From the NCBI GenBank assembly GCA_947482665.1, contig CANKJK010000011.1, forward strand, positions 81,293 to 145,292: a stretch of 64,000 nt of DNA, given 5' to 3'. The first letter of the stretch is position 1, and every line of letters starts with the position of its first letter. A model generated the notes under the pieces. It searched no databases and had not been told where the DNA came from. It worked only from the letters and a program-made list of their open reading frames with translations. Below are positions 50,182 through 58,939 of this stretch, piece after piece. This DNA comes from Acidobacteriota bacterium (GTDB taxonomy: Bacteria; Acidobacteriota; Vicinamibacteria; Vicinamibacterales; UBA2999). A program made the translations under genes and the position numbers.

Positions 50182-51338
50182 CGCCCCCCCTCCGCCACGC
50201 GACGGCCGTCTGTCAGGCCGGGCGGCGGCGCAATTACGATGCGGTCGCCTGTGGCCAGGCCCGCGAGCACTTCACGCCCGCGCAGATCCACGAGGCGCAG
50301 ATGCGCGACACCCGCCTCCACGACGAAGACGGAGGACACCTGCCCGCGGCGTACCACGGCCGACTCCGGCACCTGGAGCGCCTGCCTCGGCCCACCCTGC
50401 ACACGGACGCGGCCGAAGAGCCCCGAGCGAAGACCTGGCGTGGCCGGCAGGGCCACCTTCACGAGGAAGGTGCGGGCATCGACATCCGCGGCGCGCGCCA
50501 CCTCCTCCACATGCCCGGCAAGCGGCGTGGTGCGGCCGAGCGCATCGACCACCACGTCCACCGTCACGCCGGGCGTCCACCGCGCGGCGCCCGACTCGTC
50601 GATCCGCACCTCCACCCGGAACGCCGCCGGGTCTTCCAGGCGCAGCAACGGCATCCCCGGCAGCGCCATCGCCCCGGGCTCCACGAGCTTCTCCGTCACC
50701 ACGCCGGCAAAGGGCGCAGCGAGCATCGTGTAGGACTCGACAATGCGCGCCGCCTCGCTCGACGCTTCCGCGCTCGCCGTGCCCTGCGCCGCCTGCGCCA
50801 CCCGCGCACGCGCTCCGGCCACTCGCGATTCGGCCGCCGCCAGCGTGGCAGAGGCTTCGTCCAATTCCTGCTTCGTGGCGGAGTGTGAGGCCTCGAGCGC
50901 CCGGACCCGCCCGTGCGAGGCGCGGGCCAGCGTCAGCGCCGCTTCCGCGGCCCGCAACTCCGCGTCGGCCGCTGCTGCTCCCTCTCCAGCCGCACGCGCC
51001 GCGGCCGAGGCGCTCTTGGCCTGGGCCGCGAGGTCCGCACCGTCCAGCACCACCAGCACCTGACCGGCACGGACGCGGTCGCCGGCCTTCACGCGCACCT
51101 CGCGCACCTGGCCCATCACGCGCGCCGCCAGCGCGGTCACCGTGCGCGCCTGCACCGTGCCCCCGGCCTCATGCGCATCGGTCACATCTCCGGTCGCCAG
51201 CAGCGCCGTCTGCACCGCCAGCGGTGCCTCCGCCGCGACCGTCGGCACCGCGTGCTCCTTGCCGCACGCCGACGCCAGGATGGCCAGTGCGGTCACGGCC
51301 GGCAGCAGCTTCATTCTTCCAGTCACTCGCGTCATCAA
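50178..51338 (-). CDS. RND efflux periplasmic adaptor (HlyD/membrane-fusion protein)
   Basis: A 386-residue lipoprotein adaptor linking the RND pump to TolC. The signal ends with a lipobox ([10 protein letters not shown]). The lipoyl/barrel-sandwich half is split by an alanine-rich coiled coil of about residues 85-195 (alternating [20 protein letters not shown]), followed by beta-barrel and membrane-proximal domains. It overlaps both neighbours by 4 bases, so the three pump genes are translationally coupled. Transcription runs tolC-like, adaptor, RND, DUF2892. Confidence 0.9.
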
Positions 51339-52660
51339 TGACTCCCCTGTGCGCGATCCAGTTCGGCGCGCGCGGTCAGCACCCCGGCCGCCGCCGTGGC
51401 CTGTGCCGCGTCCGATTCGTAGACCAATTCAGCCGCGCGCAGTAACGCCACGCTCTCGGCCAGTCCCTGTTCATAGCGCTCGCGCACGATGCGCTGACTC
51501 TCGCGGGCCTGCGCCGCAACGCTCGCCATGGCGGCATCCGCCGCTTCGGCCGCCGTGAGCCGCGCCTGGGCGGAGAGGATCTCCACCTCGGCCGCTGATT
51601 CCACCTGCCGGCGCTCGGCCGCCCGCTGTTCCGCATCGCTGCGCGCCGCGGACAGGCGAGCCTGATCCCCAAAGCCCCGGAACACATTCAGCCGACCGAC
51701 GACGCCCACGGCCCAGCTCGGCGAGCGCGATCCCCACGAGCCGCCATTGGCTTCCCACCCCGCCTGGGCCGACACCTGCGGCAGAAACGCCGCGCGGGCA
51801 CCATCCACCGCGGCTCTCGCCTGCGTCTCGCGAGCCGCAGCCAGACGCACGTCGGGCCGCCCCCCGACACCTGGGGCAACGACCGGTGCCGCGGTTGCCG
51901 ACGCCGGCGACCGCTCGGCCGTCACCGGCATCACGGCGGTCGGCGCATCGAGCGGCTCGCCGATCAACCCATTCAGATGGGCGCGCGCCACGCGCTCCCC
52001 GGCGACGGCCTGGGCCTGCCGCGCCTGCGCGCGCGCCACATGGACGTCGAACTGCAGCACGTCCGCATCCGTGGCCCGGCCCGCGTCGCGCCGATGCCCG
52101 GTGCGGTCGCGGTCCGCCACCGCCGCCTCCAGGGCACGGTCGGCCGCCATGTGCACTGCGATAGCCGACAGCACTCCCGCGTAGGCCGCGGTTGTCGCCA
52201 GGCGAAGGTCCGCTGCCACCGCCGTCCGCGCGATGCCGGCCATCGCCTCTCCCGACGCGGCGCCGCGCACGCCCGCATCCGTGGCGCGATTGAAGAGCGG
52301 CTGCTCCACCGTGACGCCCAGGCGCAGATTGTTCGTGGCGGGCGGGTGGTTGAGGGCATCGAGCGCGAGGTTCTCGCTCAGAAAGCGCCGCTGGGCCAGC
52401 AGCGACCCGAAGGCGTAGACCGGCTGGTTGCCACGCTGCCACCCCTCCACCACATCCGCCGAGGGGAGGCGGCCGGCCCTGGCCTCGCTCACCCGTGCCG
52501 TGGCGGCACGCTCCGCCGCAGCGGCAGCGGCGACCGCGGGGTGACGGGCGAGGGCCCGCGCAACCGCGTCATCCAGACTGATGGCACCCTGCGCCAAGGC
52601 CAGCGAGGCACCCGGACCCGCAAGCGCCAGGGCGGCGAGTACAGAGAGGCGTCGTATCAT
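51335..52660 (-). CDS. TolC-family outer-membrane efflux protein
   Basis: A 441-residue outer-membrane channel from the ATG at 52660, with a signal peptide (IRRLSVLAALALAGPGASLALAQ). Two long alanine-rich helical repeats with TolC-like ISLDDAVARALARHPAVAAA and LRLGVTVEQPLFN confirm the family. It is the first gene of the minus-strand efflux operon and is divergent from the ECF sigma gene across only 29 bases. Confidence 0.88.
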   Translation of the reverse strand: MIRRLSVLAALALAGPGASLALAQGAISLDDAVARALARHPAVAAAAAAERAATARVSEARAGRLPSADVVEGWQRGNQPVYAFGSLLAQRRFLSENLALDALNHPPATNNLRLGVTVEQPLFNRATDAGVRGAASGEAMAGIARTAVAADLRLATTAAYAGVLSAIAVHMAADRALEAAVADRDRTGHRRDAGRATDADVLQFDVHVARAQARQAQAVAGERVARAHLNGLIGEPLDAPTAVMPVTAERSPASATAAPVVAPGVGGRPDVRLAAARETQARAAVDGARAAFLPQVSAQAGWEANGGSWGSRSPSWAVGVVGRLNVFRGFGDQARLSAARSDAEQRAAERRQVESAAEVEILSAQARLTAAEAADAAMASVAAQARESQRIVRERYEQGLAESVALLRAAELVYESDAAQATAAAGVLTARAELDRAQGSH

Positions 52661-52689
52661 CGGGCTATCGTCCACACTCATAGAGATGC

Positions 52690-53352
52690 ATGAATAGCGA
52701 AAAGGTGACACCGGAGTACGCCGGGCTGATTGAGGCCGCCTCATCCGGGGACACCGACGCCCTGGAGCGGCTCCTTGTGGCCGCGCAGGATGTGACCTGG
52801 CGGTTCAGCATGGCCGTGTGCGGCCAGCCCGACGACGCCCAGGACGCCATGCAGGAAGCCATGCTCCGCACGTTCCGGCATGTGGGGAAGCTTCGGGACG
52901 CCGGCGCCTTCCGGCCCTGGCTCTATCGGACCGTGCGCAATGCCTGCCTGATGAGCCGGCGAAAGCGAGTGGACGAGCCATCCCGGGTTGAATCCCTGGA
53001 CGCCAGCTCAGCCGATGGATCAAAGGCCGGTGACACGCTCGCCCACCCCGGCCGATCACCCGAGGACCTGGCCGCCTCGCGCCACCTGCGCTCGCACCTC
53101 GCCCGCTCGCTCAAGGCCCTGCCCGCCGAGTCGCGCGCGGTCGTGTTCCTCCGCGAGATTGAAGGGCTCTCGACGCGCGAGACCGCGCATGCCCTCAACA
53201 TCAGCGAGGACAACGTGAAGGCGCGCCTGAGCCGTGCCCGTGCGGCGCTGCGGGCCGAGATGGCCGCCCTGCGCGACGAGCGCCCCTCCAGAGCGCCACG
53301 CGCGATCCGGTCGCGGGCAAAGCACGCCGCCCAGCGGGTCATCGAAGCGTGA
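52690..53352 (+). CDS. ECF-type RNA polymerase sigma factor
   Basis: A 220-residue sigma-70-family regulator. Region 2 has QPDDAQDAMQEAMLRTFRHV and FRPWLYRTVRNACLMSRRKR; region 4 has LPAESRAVVFLREIEGLSTR and HALNISEDNVKARLSRARAA. The C-terminus is a basic extension (SRAPRAIRSRAKHAAQR). No anti-sigma factor gene lies beside it. Placed divergently next to the efflux operon, it could regulate it, but no target promoter was identified. It overlaps dinG by 4 bases. Confidence 0.88.
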   Translation: MNSEKVTPEYAGLIEAASSGDTDALERLLVAAQDVTWRFSMAVCGQPDDAQDAMQEAMLRTFRHVGKLRDAGAFRPWLYRTVRNACLMSRRKRVDEPSRVESLDASSADGSKAGDTLAHPGRSPEDLAASRHLRSHLARSLKALPAESRAVVFLREIEGLSTRETAHALNISEDNVKARLSRARAALRAEMAALRDERPSRAPRAIRSRAKHAAQRVIEA

Positions 53353-55400
53353 TCGACGAACCGGGGCGCCCGACCCTCGCCGAGGTCGTCGAGGCCGCCT
53401 TTTCGCCTGACGGACCACTCGCGCGGGCCGTTGAAAGCTACGAGCCCCGCGAAGGGCAGCGGCTGATGGCGAACGCCGTCGCCGAGGTGATCGCGGAAGG
53501 CGGCACCCTCCTCGCCGAGGCGGGCACCGGCACCGGCAAGACCCTCGCCTACCTCATCCCCGCCATTCTGAGCGGCGGGCGCGTGCTCGTCTCCACCGGC
53601 ACCAAGAACCTGCAGGAGCAGATCTATTTCAAAGATGTGCCGGCGCTGCGCGACGCGCTCGGCATCCCCTTCACGGCGACGCTGATGAAGGGGCGCAACA
53701 ACTATCTCTGCCTCCACCGCTTCGAGCAGTACCGCGACGGCGTCGACGGCGACACCTCGGCAGCCGGGCGGCTCATTGCCTCCGGCGACCGCGTGCTGCT
53801 GCCTGTGCTCAATCGCTGGGCGCGGACGACGGAGACCGGCGACCGGGCCGAACTGCGCGAGCTGCCCGAGGACCTGCCCCTCTGGAAGGACATCGCCGCC
53901 GACGCCGATACGTGCCTCGGCCAGGAGTGCCCGCGCTACAGCGAGTGCTACGTCACGCGGGTGCGGCAGCGGGCGGCCGAGTCTGATGTGGTCATCGTGA
54001 ACCATCACCTGCTCTGTGCCGATGCCTCCGTGCGGCAGGGCAACTACGGCGAGGTGATTCCCGCCTGCGCCACGCTCGTGGTGGACGAAGCGCACCAGCT
54101 CGAGGACGTGGCCACGCAGTACTTCGGTGTCTCGGCCAGCAGCCACCGGGTGGACGAGCTCGTCCACGACGGCGATCGCGCCATCCTCGACGGGCTGGCC
54201 GCCACGGTCGCTGCCCGCGAGGGCCTACGGCGGGATCTCATCCGCGTGGCCGACCACGCCCGGGCGTTCTTTTCAGGGCTTGTGCTCGAAGCCGGTGGCG
54301 GCGGGCCAGGCGGGGCCGAGACCCGCGCCCGCTATACCGCCGAGTCGATGAGCGAGCACTTTCAGGAAGGTGTGGCGCTGGCCGGGTCGCTCGATGGGCT
54401 GCAGGCCTCGGCGGCGCTCGCCTCGCGCCCGCCGGATCCATCCCAGGGCGGAGCCGAGAGCGCCTCGGGCAATAGCGACCTCGATGCCATCGCCCGCCGC
54501 GCCGGCGACCTGGCGCGCGACATCAAGTTCCTCGTGCGGGCTGCCGACACCGACTTCGTCTACTACCTCGAAACCCGCGGCCGGGGCGGCGTGCTGCTGC
54601 GCGCCGCGCCCATCGACGTCTCGCGCATCATCCGCGACGCACTCTTCGATCGCATGCGGAGCACCATCCTCACGTCGGCCACGCTGGCCGTCGACGCCTC
54701 CTTTGATTACGTCCGAGGCCGGCTCGGCCTGCGCGAGGCCGATGAGCTGCGTGTGCCCTCGGAATTCGACTTCGCCCGACAGGCCGTGCTCTACCTCCCG
54801 CGGAAGATGCCCGCGCCCAAGCACCCGAGCTTTGCCGAGTCAGCCGCGCGCGAAGTGCTGGAGCTGCTGAAGTGCACCGAGGGCCGCGCCTTCGTGCTTT
54901 TCACCAGCTATGCCGTGCTCCGCACCGTCCAGCAGTTCCTGCAGATGACGCTTCCCTACCCCGTGCTCGTGCAGGGGTCGGCGCCGCGCACCCAGCTCAT
55001 CGACCAGTTCCGGACCACGCCCAACGCCGTGCTCCTCGCCACCTCCAGCTTCTGGCAGGGTGTGGACGTGGTGGGCGACGCCCTGAGCTGCGTCATCATC
55101 GACAAGCTCCCCTTTGCCTCGCCCTCGGACCCGGTGACCGCGGCCCGCATCGAGGCCATCACCGCCCGGGGCGGCGACGCCTTCGCCGAATACACCGTGC
55201 CGCTCGCCATCCTCACGCTCCAGCAGGGCCTCGGCCGGCTCATCCGCCACCGGAACGACCGCGGTGTGCTGGCCGTGCTCGACCCGCGGCTGCGGACCAT
55301 GGGCTACGGACGCCGCTTCCTGAACAGCCTGCCCCCCGCTCCGGTGACCATGAGCCTGGAAGATGTTGCTCGGTTCATGGGAACTGACGACCAGGATTAG
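53349..55400 (+). CDS. dinG: DinG-family ATP-dependent helicase
   Basis: An XPD/DinG-like superfamily 2 helicase of 683 residues. It shows Walker A EAGTGTGKTLAYLIPA near residue 57, the Cys set of an iron-sulfur cluster (NNYLCLHRF and CLGQECPRYSECY), the DEAH box VVDEAHQLEDV near residue 240, and the C-terminal motifs VLFTSYAVLRTVQQFL and QQGLGRLIRHRNDRG. It unwinds 5'-3' on DNA substrates in the family. Its GTG overlaps the sigma stop, suggesting co-expression. Confidence 0.92.
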   Translation: MIDEPGRPTLAEVVEAAFSPDGPLARAVESYEPREGQRLMANAVAEVIAEGGTLLAEAGTGTGKTLAYLIPAILSGGRVLVSTGTKNLQEQIYFKDVPALRDALGIPFTATLMKGRNNYLCLHRFEQYRDGVDGDTSAAGRLIASGDRVLLPVLNRWARTTETGDRAELRELPEDLPLWKDIAADADTCLGQECPRYSECYVTRVRQRAAESDVVIVNHHLLCADASVRQGNYGEVIPACATLVVDEAHQLEDVATQYFGVSASSHRVDELVHDGDRAILDGLAATVAAREGLRRDLIRVADHARAFFSGLVLEAGGGGPGGAETRARYTAESMSEHFQEGVALAGSLDGLQASAALASRPPDPSQGGAESASGNSDLDAIARRAGDLARDIKFLVRAADTDFVYYLETRGRGGVLLRAAPIDVSRIIRDALFDRMRSTILTSATLAVDASFDYVRGRLGLREADELRVPSEFDFARQAVLYLPRKMPAPKHPSFAESAAREVLELLKCTEGRAFVLFTSYAVLRTVQQFLQMTLPYPVLVQGSAPRTQLIDQFRTTPNAVLLATSSFWQGVDVVGDALSCVIIDKLPFASPSDPVTAARIEAITARGGDAFAEYTVPLAILTLQQGLGRLIRHRNDRGVLAVLDPRLRTMGYGRRFLNSLPPAPVTMSLEDVARFMGTDDQD

Positions 55401-55433
55401 GCCAGAACGCGCGGATTCAGGCCAGAATTCGCG
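55395..55433 (+). repeat. Tandem near-perfect direct repeat between dinG and the TPR gene
   Basis: GATTAGGCCAGAACGCGCG (19 bases) is followed directly by GATTCAGGCCAGAATTCGCG (20 bases), matching in most positions. A perfect palindrome CTTTGCAAAG lies downstream at 55454-55463. The layout, at helical-turn spacing, would suit a regulator binding upstream of the TPR gene, but it overlaps the dinG stop and could be chance. Confidence 0.35.
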
Positions 55434-55551
55434 CCCACGGGACTCGGCCCGCGCTTTGCAAAGTTTCATCATGTAAACTGGTGGGCGCTCCGAGGCATCT
55501 CGTCACCCGCCATTGGGGCACGGCCCGTTACTGACTGGAGGAGAAATGGTT

Positions 55552-56376
55552 ATGCGGACCCACCTGTTCCGCGCGGTGTTTGCTCTGGGCGTTGCCCTTG
55601 CGCTGTCGACCTCGGCATTTGCGCAGGCCGGACTCGTGAAGGGCACGGTCACCGATCAGGCTGGCGCGCCCATTGATGGCGCCACGCTCGACTTCTCGGG
55701 CCCCGACGGGGTTTCCAAGAAGACCAACACGGACAAGAAGGGCGAGTTCGTGATGATCGGGCTCAAGTCCGGCGCCTGGAAGGTGACGGCAAAGAAGGAC
55801 AAGCTGGAGCAGACGCTGATGGCCAACGTGCGCCAGGGCGGCAGCTCGAACCTCGCGTTCAAGATCGCGCCCGGCGCCGCCGCTGGCGTTGACCAGAAGA
55901 AGTTCCAAGCCCTGCAGGCCGCCTTTGCGGCTGGCAATGCCGCGGCCGACGCCGGCGACCACGACGGCGCCATCGCAAAGTTCAGCGAAGCCCTGACGGG
56001 TATGCCGGACTGCAAGGACTGCTACACGAACATCGGCTACGAGTACAACGCCAAGCGCGACTACGCGAAGGCCATCGAGAACTTCCAGAAGGCGCTCGAT
56101 ATCGACAAGGAACACGCGGATGCCGCCGTCGGGATCGGCGTGGCCCTCTTTAACACGCAGAAGTTTGCCGACGCCAAGAAGATGTTCGACGTCGCCGTCA
56201 AGGTGAACCCGAAGCACGGTTTTGCGCAGTATCAGCTCGGGATGACCTCGCTCAACCTCGGCCTGCTGCCGGACGCCGTGAAGGCCCTCGAGGCGTATCT
56301 CGAAGCCGAGCCCAACGGCGACAAGGCGGCCGAAGTGAAGGCCACCCTGCCCGCCATCAAGGGCATGATCAAGTAA
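55552..56376 (+). CDS. Exported carboxypeptidase-regulatory-like plus TPR protein
   Basis: A 274-residue protein from the ATG at 55552, chosen because GGAGGAG sits about 8 bases before it; another ATG two codons earlier is only 2 bases from that site. A signal peptide (VFALGVALALSTSAFAQ) is followed by a carboxypeptidase-regulatory-like domain of about residues 25-100 (LVKGTVTDQAGAPIDGATLD) and three or more TPR units (CYTNIGYEYNAKRDYAKAI; HADAAVGIGVALFNTQKFA). It is likely an envelope scaffold; the partner is unknown. Confidence 0.8.
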   Translation: MRTHLFRAVFALGVALALSTSAFAQAGLVKGTVTDQAGAPIDGATLDFSGPDGVSKKTNTDKKGEFVMIGLKSGAWKVTAKKDKLEQTLMANVRQGGSSNLAFKIAPGAAAGVDQKKFQALQAAFAAGNAAADAGDHDGAIAKFSEALTGMPDCKDCYTNIGYEYNAKRDYAKAIENFQKALDIDKEHADAAVGIGVALFNTQKFADAKKMFDVAVKVNPKHGFAQYQLGMTSLNLGLLPDAVKALEAYLEAEPNGDKAAEVKATLPAIKGMIK

Positions 56377-56380
56377 GACC

Positions 56381-57091
56381 GTGTCACTCGTCGATCGGCT
56401 GACCGCGCTCCGCCAACGCATCACCACGGCAGCGCAGTCAGCCGGTCGCGACCCCGCCTCCGTCCAGCTCGTCGCCGTTTCCAAGACCTTCCCCATCGAA
56501 GCCGTCCGCGAGGCCTACGCCGCCGGACACCGCGTGTTCGGCGAAAACCGCGTGCAGGAAGCCCTCGAGAAAATCGAGGCCTTCAACCCCGCCGACCTCC
56601 GCTGGCACCTCATCGGCCACCTCCAGACCAACAAGGCCAAGAAGGCCGCACCCGGCTTCGCCATGATCGAATCCGTGGATAGCGTCGAACTGCTCCAGCG
56701 GCTCGACCGCGCTGCCGCGGACGTGGGCGCCACCCCCGAGCTCCTGATTCAGATCGACCTCGCCGGCGAAGCCACCAAGTTCGGTGCGAGACCCGAGGAG
56801 GCCACCGCCATTCTTGACGCCGCCGCACAGTGCACCGCCGCGCGCGTGGTGGGATTGATGACCGTGCCGCCGATCGCCGCTCAGCCCGAGGACGCGCGCC
56901 CGTGGTTCCGCAAGCTCCGCGAGCGGCGCGACCAGTGGCTGGCGAGCGGCGTGCCCGCGCCGATGCTCCGCGAACTCTCCATGGGCATGAGCGGCGACTT
57001 CGAAGTGGCCATCCAGGAAGGCGCCACCATCGTGCGCGTGGGCACCGCCATCTTCGGCGGGCGCACCTACCCCTCGCCGCCCGCGCCGTGA
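56381..57091 (+). CDS. yggS: Pyridoxal-phosphate homeostasis protein YggS
   Basis: A 236-residue PLP-binding alanine-racemase-fold protein that buffers PLP. It has the PLP-lysine region QLVAVSKTFPIEAVREAY (Lys near 35), FGENRVQEALEKIE, WHLIGHLQTNKAKKA, IESVDSVELLQRL and LSMGMSGDFEVAIQEG. From a GTG, 4 bases after the TPR gene. It overlaps yggU by 4 bases (GTGA). Confidence 0.95.
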   Translation: MSLVDRLTALRQRITTAAQSAGRDPASVQLVAVSKTFPIEAVREAYAAGHRVFGENRVQEALEKIEAFNPADLRWHLIGHLQTNKAKKAAPGFAMIESVDSVELLQRLDRAAADVGATPELLIQIDLAGEATKFGARPEEATAILDAAAQCTAARVVGLMTVPPIAAQPEDARPWFRKLRERRDQWLASGVPAPMLRELSMGMSGDFEVAIQEGATIVRVGTAIFGGRTYPSPPAP

Positions 57092-57378
57092 TCACCGCCG
57101 TGGCCGGCGGCGTCGAGCTTCAGATCAAGGTGATCCCCCGCGCAGGTCGCACCGCCCTTGCCGGCACCCGCGACGGCGCGCTGCTCGTCCGCCTCGCTGC
57201 CGCGCCCGTGGACGGCGCCGCCAACGAGGCGCTCATCGACGTGATTGCCGACGCCCTCAGCGTGCCCAAGCGGAACGTGACCATCGTCAGCGGTGAGCGC
57301 AGCAAGCAGAAACGCGTGCGCATCACTGGCGTTACCGCTCAGCAAGCGACCATCGCGCTCACCAGCGCCCCCACGTAG
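57088..57378 (+). CDS. yggU: DUF167/YggU family protein
   Basis: A 96-residue protein from the GTG overlapping the yggS stop, with [36 protein letters not shown] and [16 protein letters not shown], the DUF167 pattern. yggS-yggU adjacency is common. The function is not established. The integrase remnant begins at the next base after its stop, which dates the integron boundary to this point. Confidence 0.9.
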   Translation: MITAVAGGVELQIKVIPRAGRTALAGTRDGALLVRLAAAPVDGAANEALIDVIADALSVPKRNVTIVSGERSKQKRVRITGVTAQQATIALTSAPT

Positions 57379-57379
57379 A

Positions 57380-57607
57380 TCCCGCCAGGTCGCCGTCACC
57401 GACGCCGTCCGGCGCTCGGGCATCACCAAGCGCGCGTCCTGCCATACGCTTCGGCACTCATTCGCCACTCACCTGCTTGAGGCCGGCTACGACATCCGGA
57501 CCGTGCAGGAACTGCTCGGCCACGCCGACGTGAGCACCACCATGGTCTACACCCACGTCCTCAACCGCGGTGGATCAGGCGTCCGCAGCCCTGCGGACTC
57601 TCTCTAG
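57380..57607 (+). pseudogene. intI: Integron integrase C-terminal remnant
   Basis: Seventy-five codons, open back into yggU but homologous only from about here. They contain the tyrosine-recombinase C-terminal catalytic set of integron integrases: the HxLRH box in [32 protein letters not shown] with its His, and the nucleophile Tyr in [11 protein letters not shown], ending GVRSPADSL. The N-terminal domain, the first catalytic Arg and the Lys are gone. It reads on the same strand as the cassettes, unlike the usual divergent layout, so it may derive from an inverted-integrase integron. (The quoted pieces are separate.). Confidence 0.85.
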
Positions 57608-57916
57608 CGGGATTAGGCCGCTCTCTTCGCAGCCTAACGCGGCGGCACCTCGTCATTCCTCTTCGCCACAACCCTGTGCCCTTCAGTCACTTGGACGCCA
57701 TCGTTCACAGGACGCGGGCCCGCGAAACACTGCTGCTCTCGCAGCCTTATCCAACAACGTTAGGCCGCGGCCGGCACGGCCGAACAATCTGCGGCCCACG
57801 GTCGTGTTCTGGGGCTAGAATCCCGCTCATCAATAGGTTGGCCGTATTGGCGTTCGCTGGACTTGGGTCGCGTTAGGCTGCGACCTCGGCGGCACGGGCG
57901 GTCTACTGAATAAGTA
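57608..57916 (+). other. Gene-free stretch with integron core-like sites
   Basis: No credible gene occupies these 309 bases. They hold GCCTAAC at 57632-57638 and GTTAGGC at 57759-57765 and 57872-57878, which are exact complements of each other and fit attC core sites. The arms needed for a proper attC are not convincing. It may contain the attI site and remains of lost cassettes. Confidence 0.5.
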
Positions 57917-58012
57917 GTTAGCCCTCTGAACGAGCACTAGATGCATCACGAGAATCGCAGTATTTGCCAGCTTGCGACGAGGTGGCGAAGGTGCGACCAT
58001 CAGCCAATGGCG
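57917..58012 (+). repeat. Cassette leader, copy A
   Basis: Starts at the core GTTAGCC and ends at the antitoxin start codon region. About four fifths of positions match the leader at 61103-61199, including CATCACGAG, ATTTGCCAGCTTGCGAC and GGTGCGACCATCAGCC. It precedes the addiction-module gene directly, so any promoter for that pair may lie here, though none was recognised. Confidence 0.75.
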
Positions 58013-58228
58013 CCTACCGTACTCGCAGAGTTGCTCGGCCTGCCGGAGGCCCAGCGGGCCGACTTGGCCATTGCTCTCTGGGAGAGCCTGTCCGACGTTC
58101 AGCGCGATCAGTCGCTCCCGATTGACGCGGAGCTCGCTGCCGAGCTCGACCGACGCTTGGCTGCGCACACGGCTGACCCGGGGTCTGCGATCCCCTGGAG
58201 TGAGGTTCAACGGAAGCTCCTCGGGTAA
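58007..58228 (+). CDS. Addiction-module antitoxin-like protein (cassette 1)
   Basis: A 73-residue protein starting MAPTVLAELLGLPEAQRADL, with an ALWESLSDVQ stretch and a WSEVQRKLL C-terminus. These are the hallmarks of the putative addiction module component family that accompanies ParE-like toxins. The ATG at 58007 fits the family length; the longer open frame is not needed. It lies 3 bases before the toxin. Antitoxin action is inferred from family and gene order. Confidence 0.8.
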   Translation: MAPTVLAELLGLPEAQRADLAIALWESLSDVQRDQSLPIDAELAAELDRRLAAHTADPGSAIPWSEVQRKLLG

Positions 58229-58231
58229 GTC

Positions 58232-58522
58232 GTGCTGCCAGTCGTCTTCCGGCCACCGGCGGAGGCCGATGCCCTCGGCGCACATGCGTGGTACTCCGGA
58301 CACAGCGAGACCACGGCCGCGCGATTCGCGGGCGATCTCGCAGACACGGTTGAACGGGTGGCCGAGCATCCAGAGGCTTTCGCGCGAGTTCACGGCCATG
58401 TCCGGCGTGCAGTGCTTCACCGATTCCCCTACGCGGTTTACTACTACGTTCAGGCCGATGTCGTCGTTGTCCTAGCCGTGCATGGTCGGCAGGATCCCGC
58501 GCGGTGGAGGGACCGGGCATGA
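58232..58522 (+). CDS. ParE/RelE-superfamily toxin-like protein (cassette 1)
   Basis: A 96-residue protein from a GTG: VFRPPAEADALGAHAWYSGH, then RFAGDLADTVERVAEHPEAF and VHGHVRRAVLHRFPYAVYYY. The last block is the RelE/ParE beta-sheet with the typical RFPYAVYY motif. Members inhibit either gyrase or translation; which applies here is unknown. Its stop is 10 bases before attC-1, so the pair fills cassette 1. (The quoted pieces are separate.). Confidence 0.85.
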   Translation: MLPVVFRPPAEADALGAHAWYSGHSETTAARFAGDLADTVERVAEHPEAFARVHGHVRRAVLHRFPYAVYYYVQADVVVVLAVHGRQDPARWRDRA

Positions 58523-58532
58523 TCGATACGAG

Positions 58533-58612
58533 GGCTAACACGCGCTGGAGCCGACGCTACGCGGCGGTGATATTGTGACGCCGCGCAGCGCGGCTCAGCG
58601 CTGACGTTATGC
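58533..58612 (+). other. attC-1 recombination site
   Basis: R'' is GGCTAAC (58533-58539) and R' is GTTATGC (58606-58612). L'' CGCTGGAGCCG (58543-58553) pairs with L' CGGCTCAGCG (58591-58600) around one unpaired G, the extrahelical base expected in folded attC. A GCGGCG/CGCCGC stem forms the variable part. The R'' is the exact complement of the core opening cassette 1 (57917). Confidence 0.9.
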
Positions 58613-58939
58613 TGCTCGTCTTCGAGGCCGAGGCGCGAGCAACCGCCCAACATCTTCAGGACCGGCGCCCAGTCGAAACAACGACTTCAGGAGCAGGTCT
58701 GTCGTCACCGTGCGGTGGGCGGCCTCCATCTTGGCCACCCGCGACTGACTGGAGCCGAGGCGCTTGGCAACCTCGCCTTGGGTGAGCCCCAGGTCCTCTC
58801 TGCGGCGACGAAGCCCGTCGGCCAGCGCCAGTTTCACTTCAACGAATCGGCGTTCCTCGACCGAGAGGCCCAGGAAGTCGCCCGCATCCCCGACGGTCCA
58901 CCCGGCCCGTTCGAGCTTCTTCCGTTTGTCAGCGCGCAT
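58607..58939 (-). CDS. HigA-like XRE antitoxin (cassette 2, reversed)
   Basis: A 110-residue protein with an XRE helix-turn-helix (LGLTQGEVAKRLGSSQSRVA, about residues 51-70) after a basic N-terminus (MRADKRKKLERAG). The final Ala and the stop codon TAA are supplied by the attC R' core GTTATGC at 58606-58612, read in reverse. It overlaps the toxin by 11 bases in the toxin-first order typical of higBA. Confidence 0.85.
   Translation of the reverse strand: MRADKRKKLERAGWTVGDAGDFLGLSVEERRFVEVKLALADGLRRRREDLGLTQGEVAKRLGSSQSRVAKMEAAHRTVTTDLLLKSLFRLGAGPEDVGRLLAPRPRRRAA

Noticed and set aside
57632..57765. A 134-base attC between GCCTAAC and GTTAGGC
   Set aside because: The cores match, but no L''/L' arms with the extra base could be paired; kept only as core-like sites.
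57830..58420. A 196-codon minus-strand frame over cassette 1
   Set aside because: It has no motif and is the antisense shadow of the antitoxin and toxin genes.
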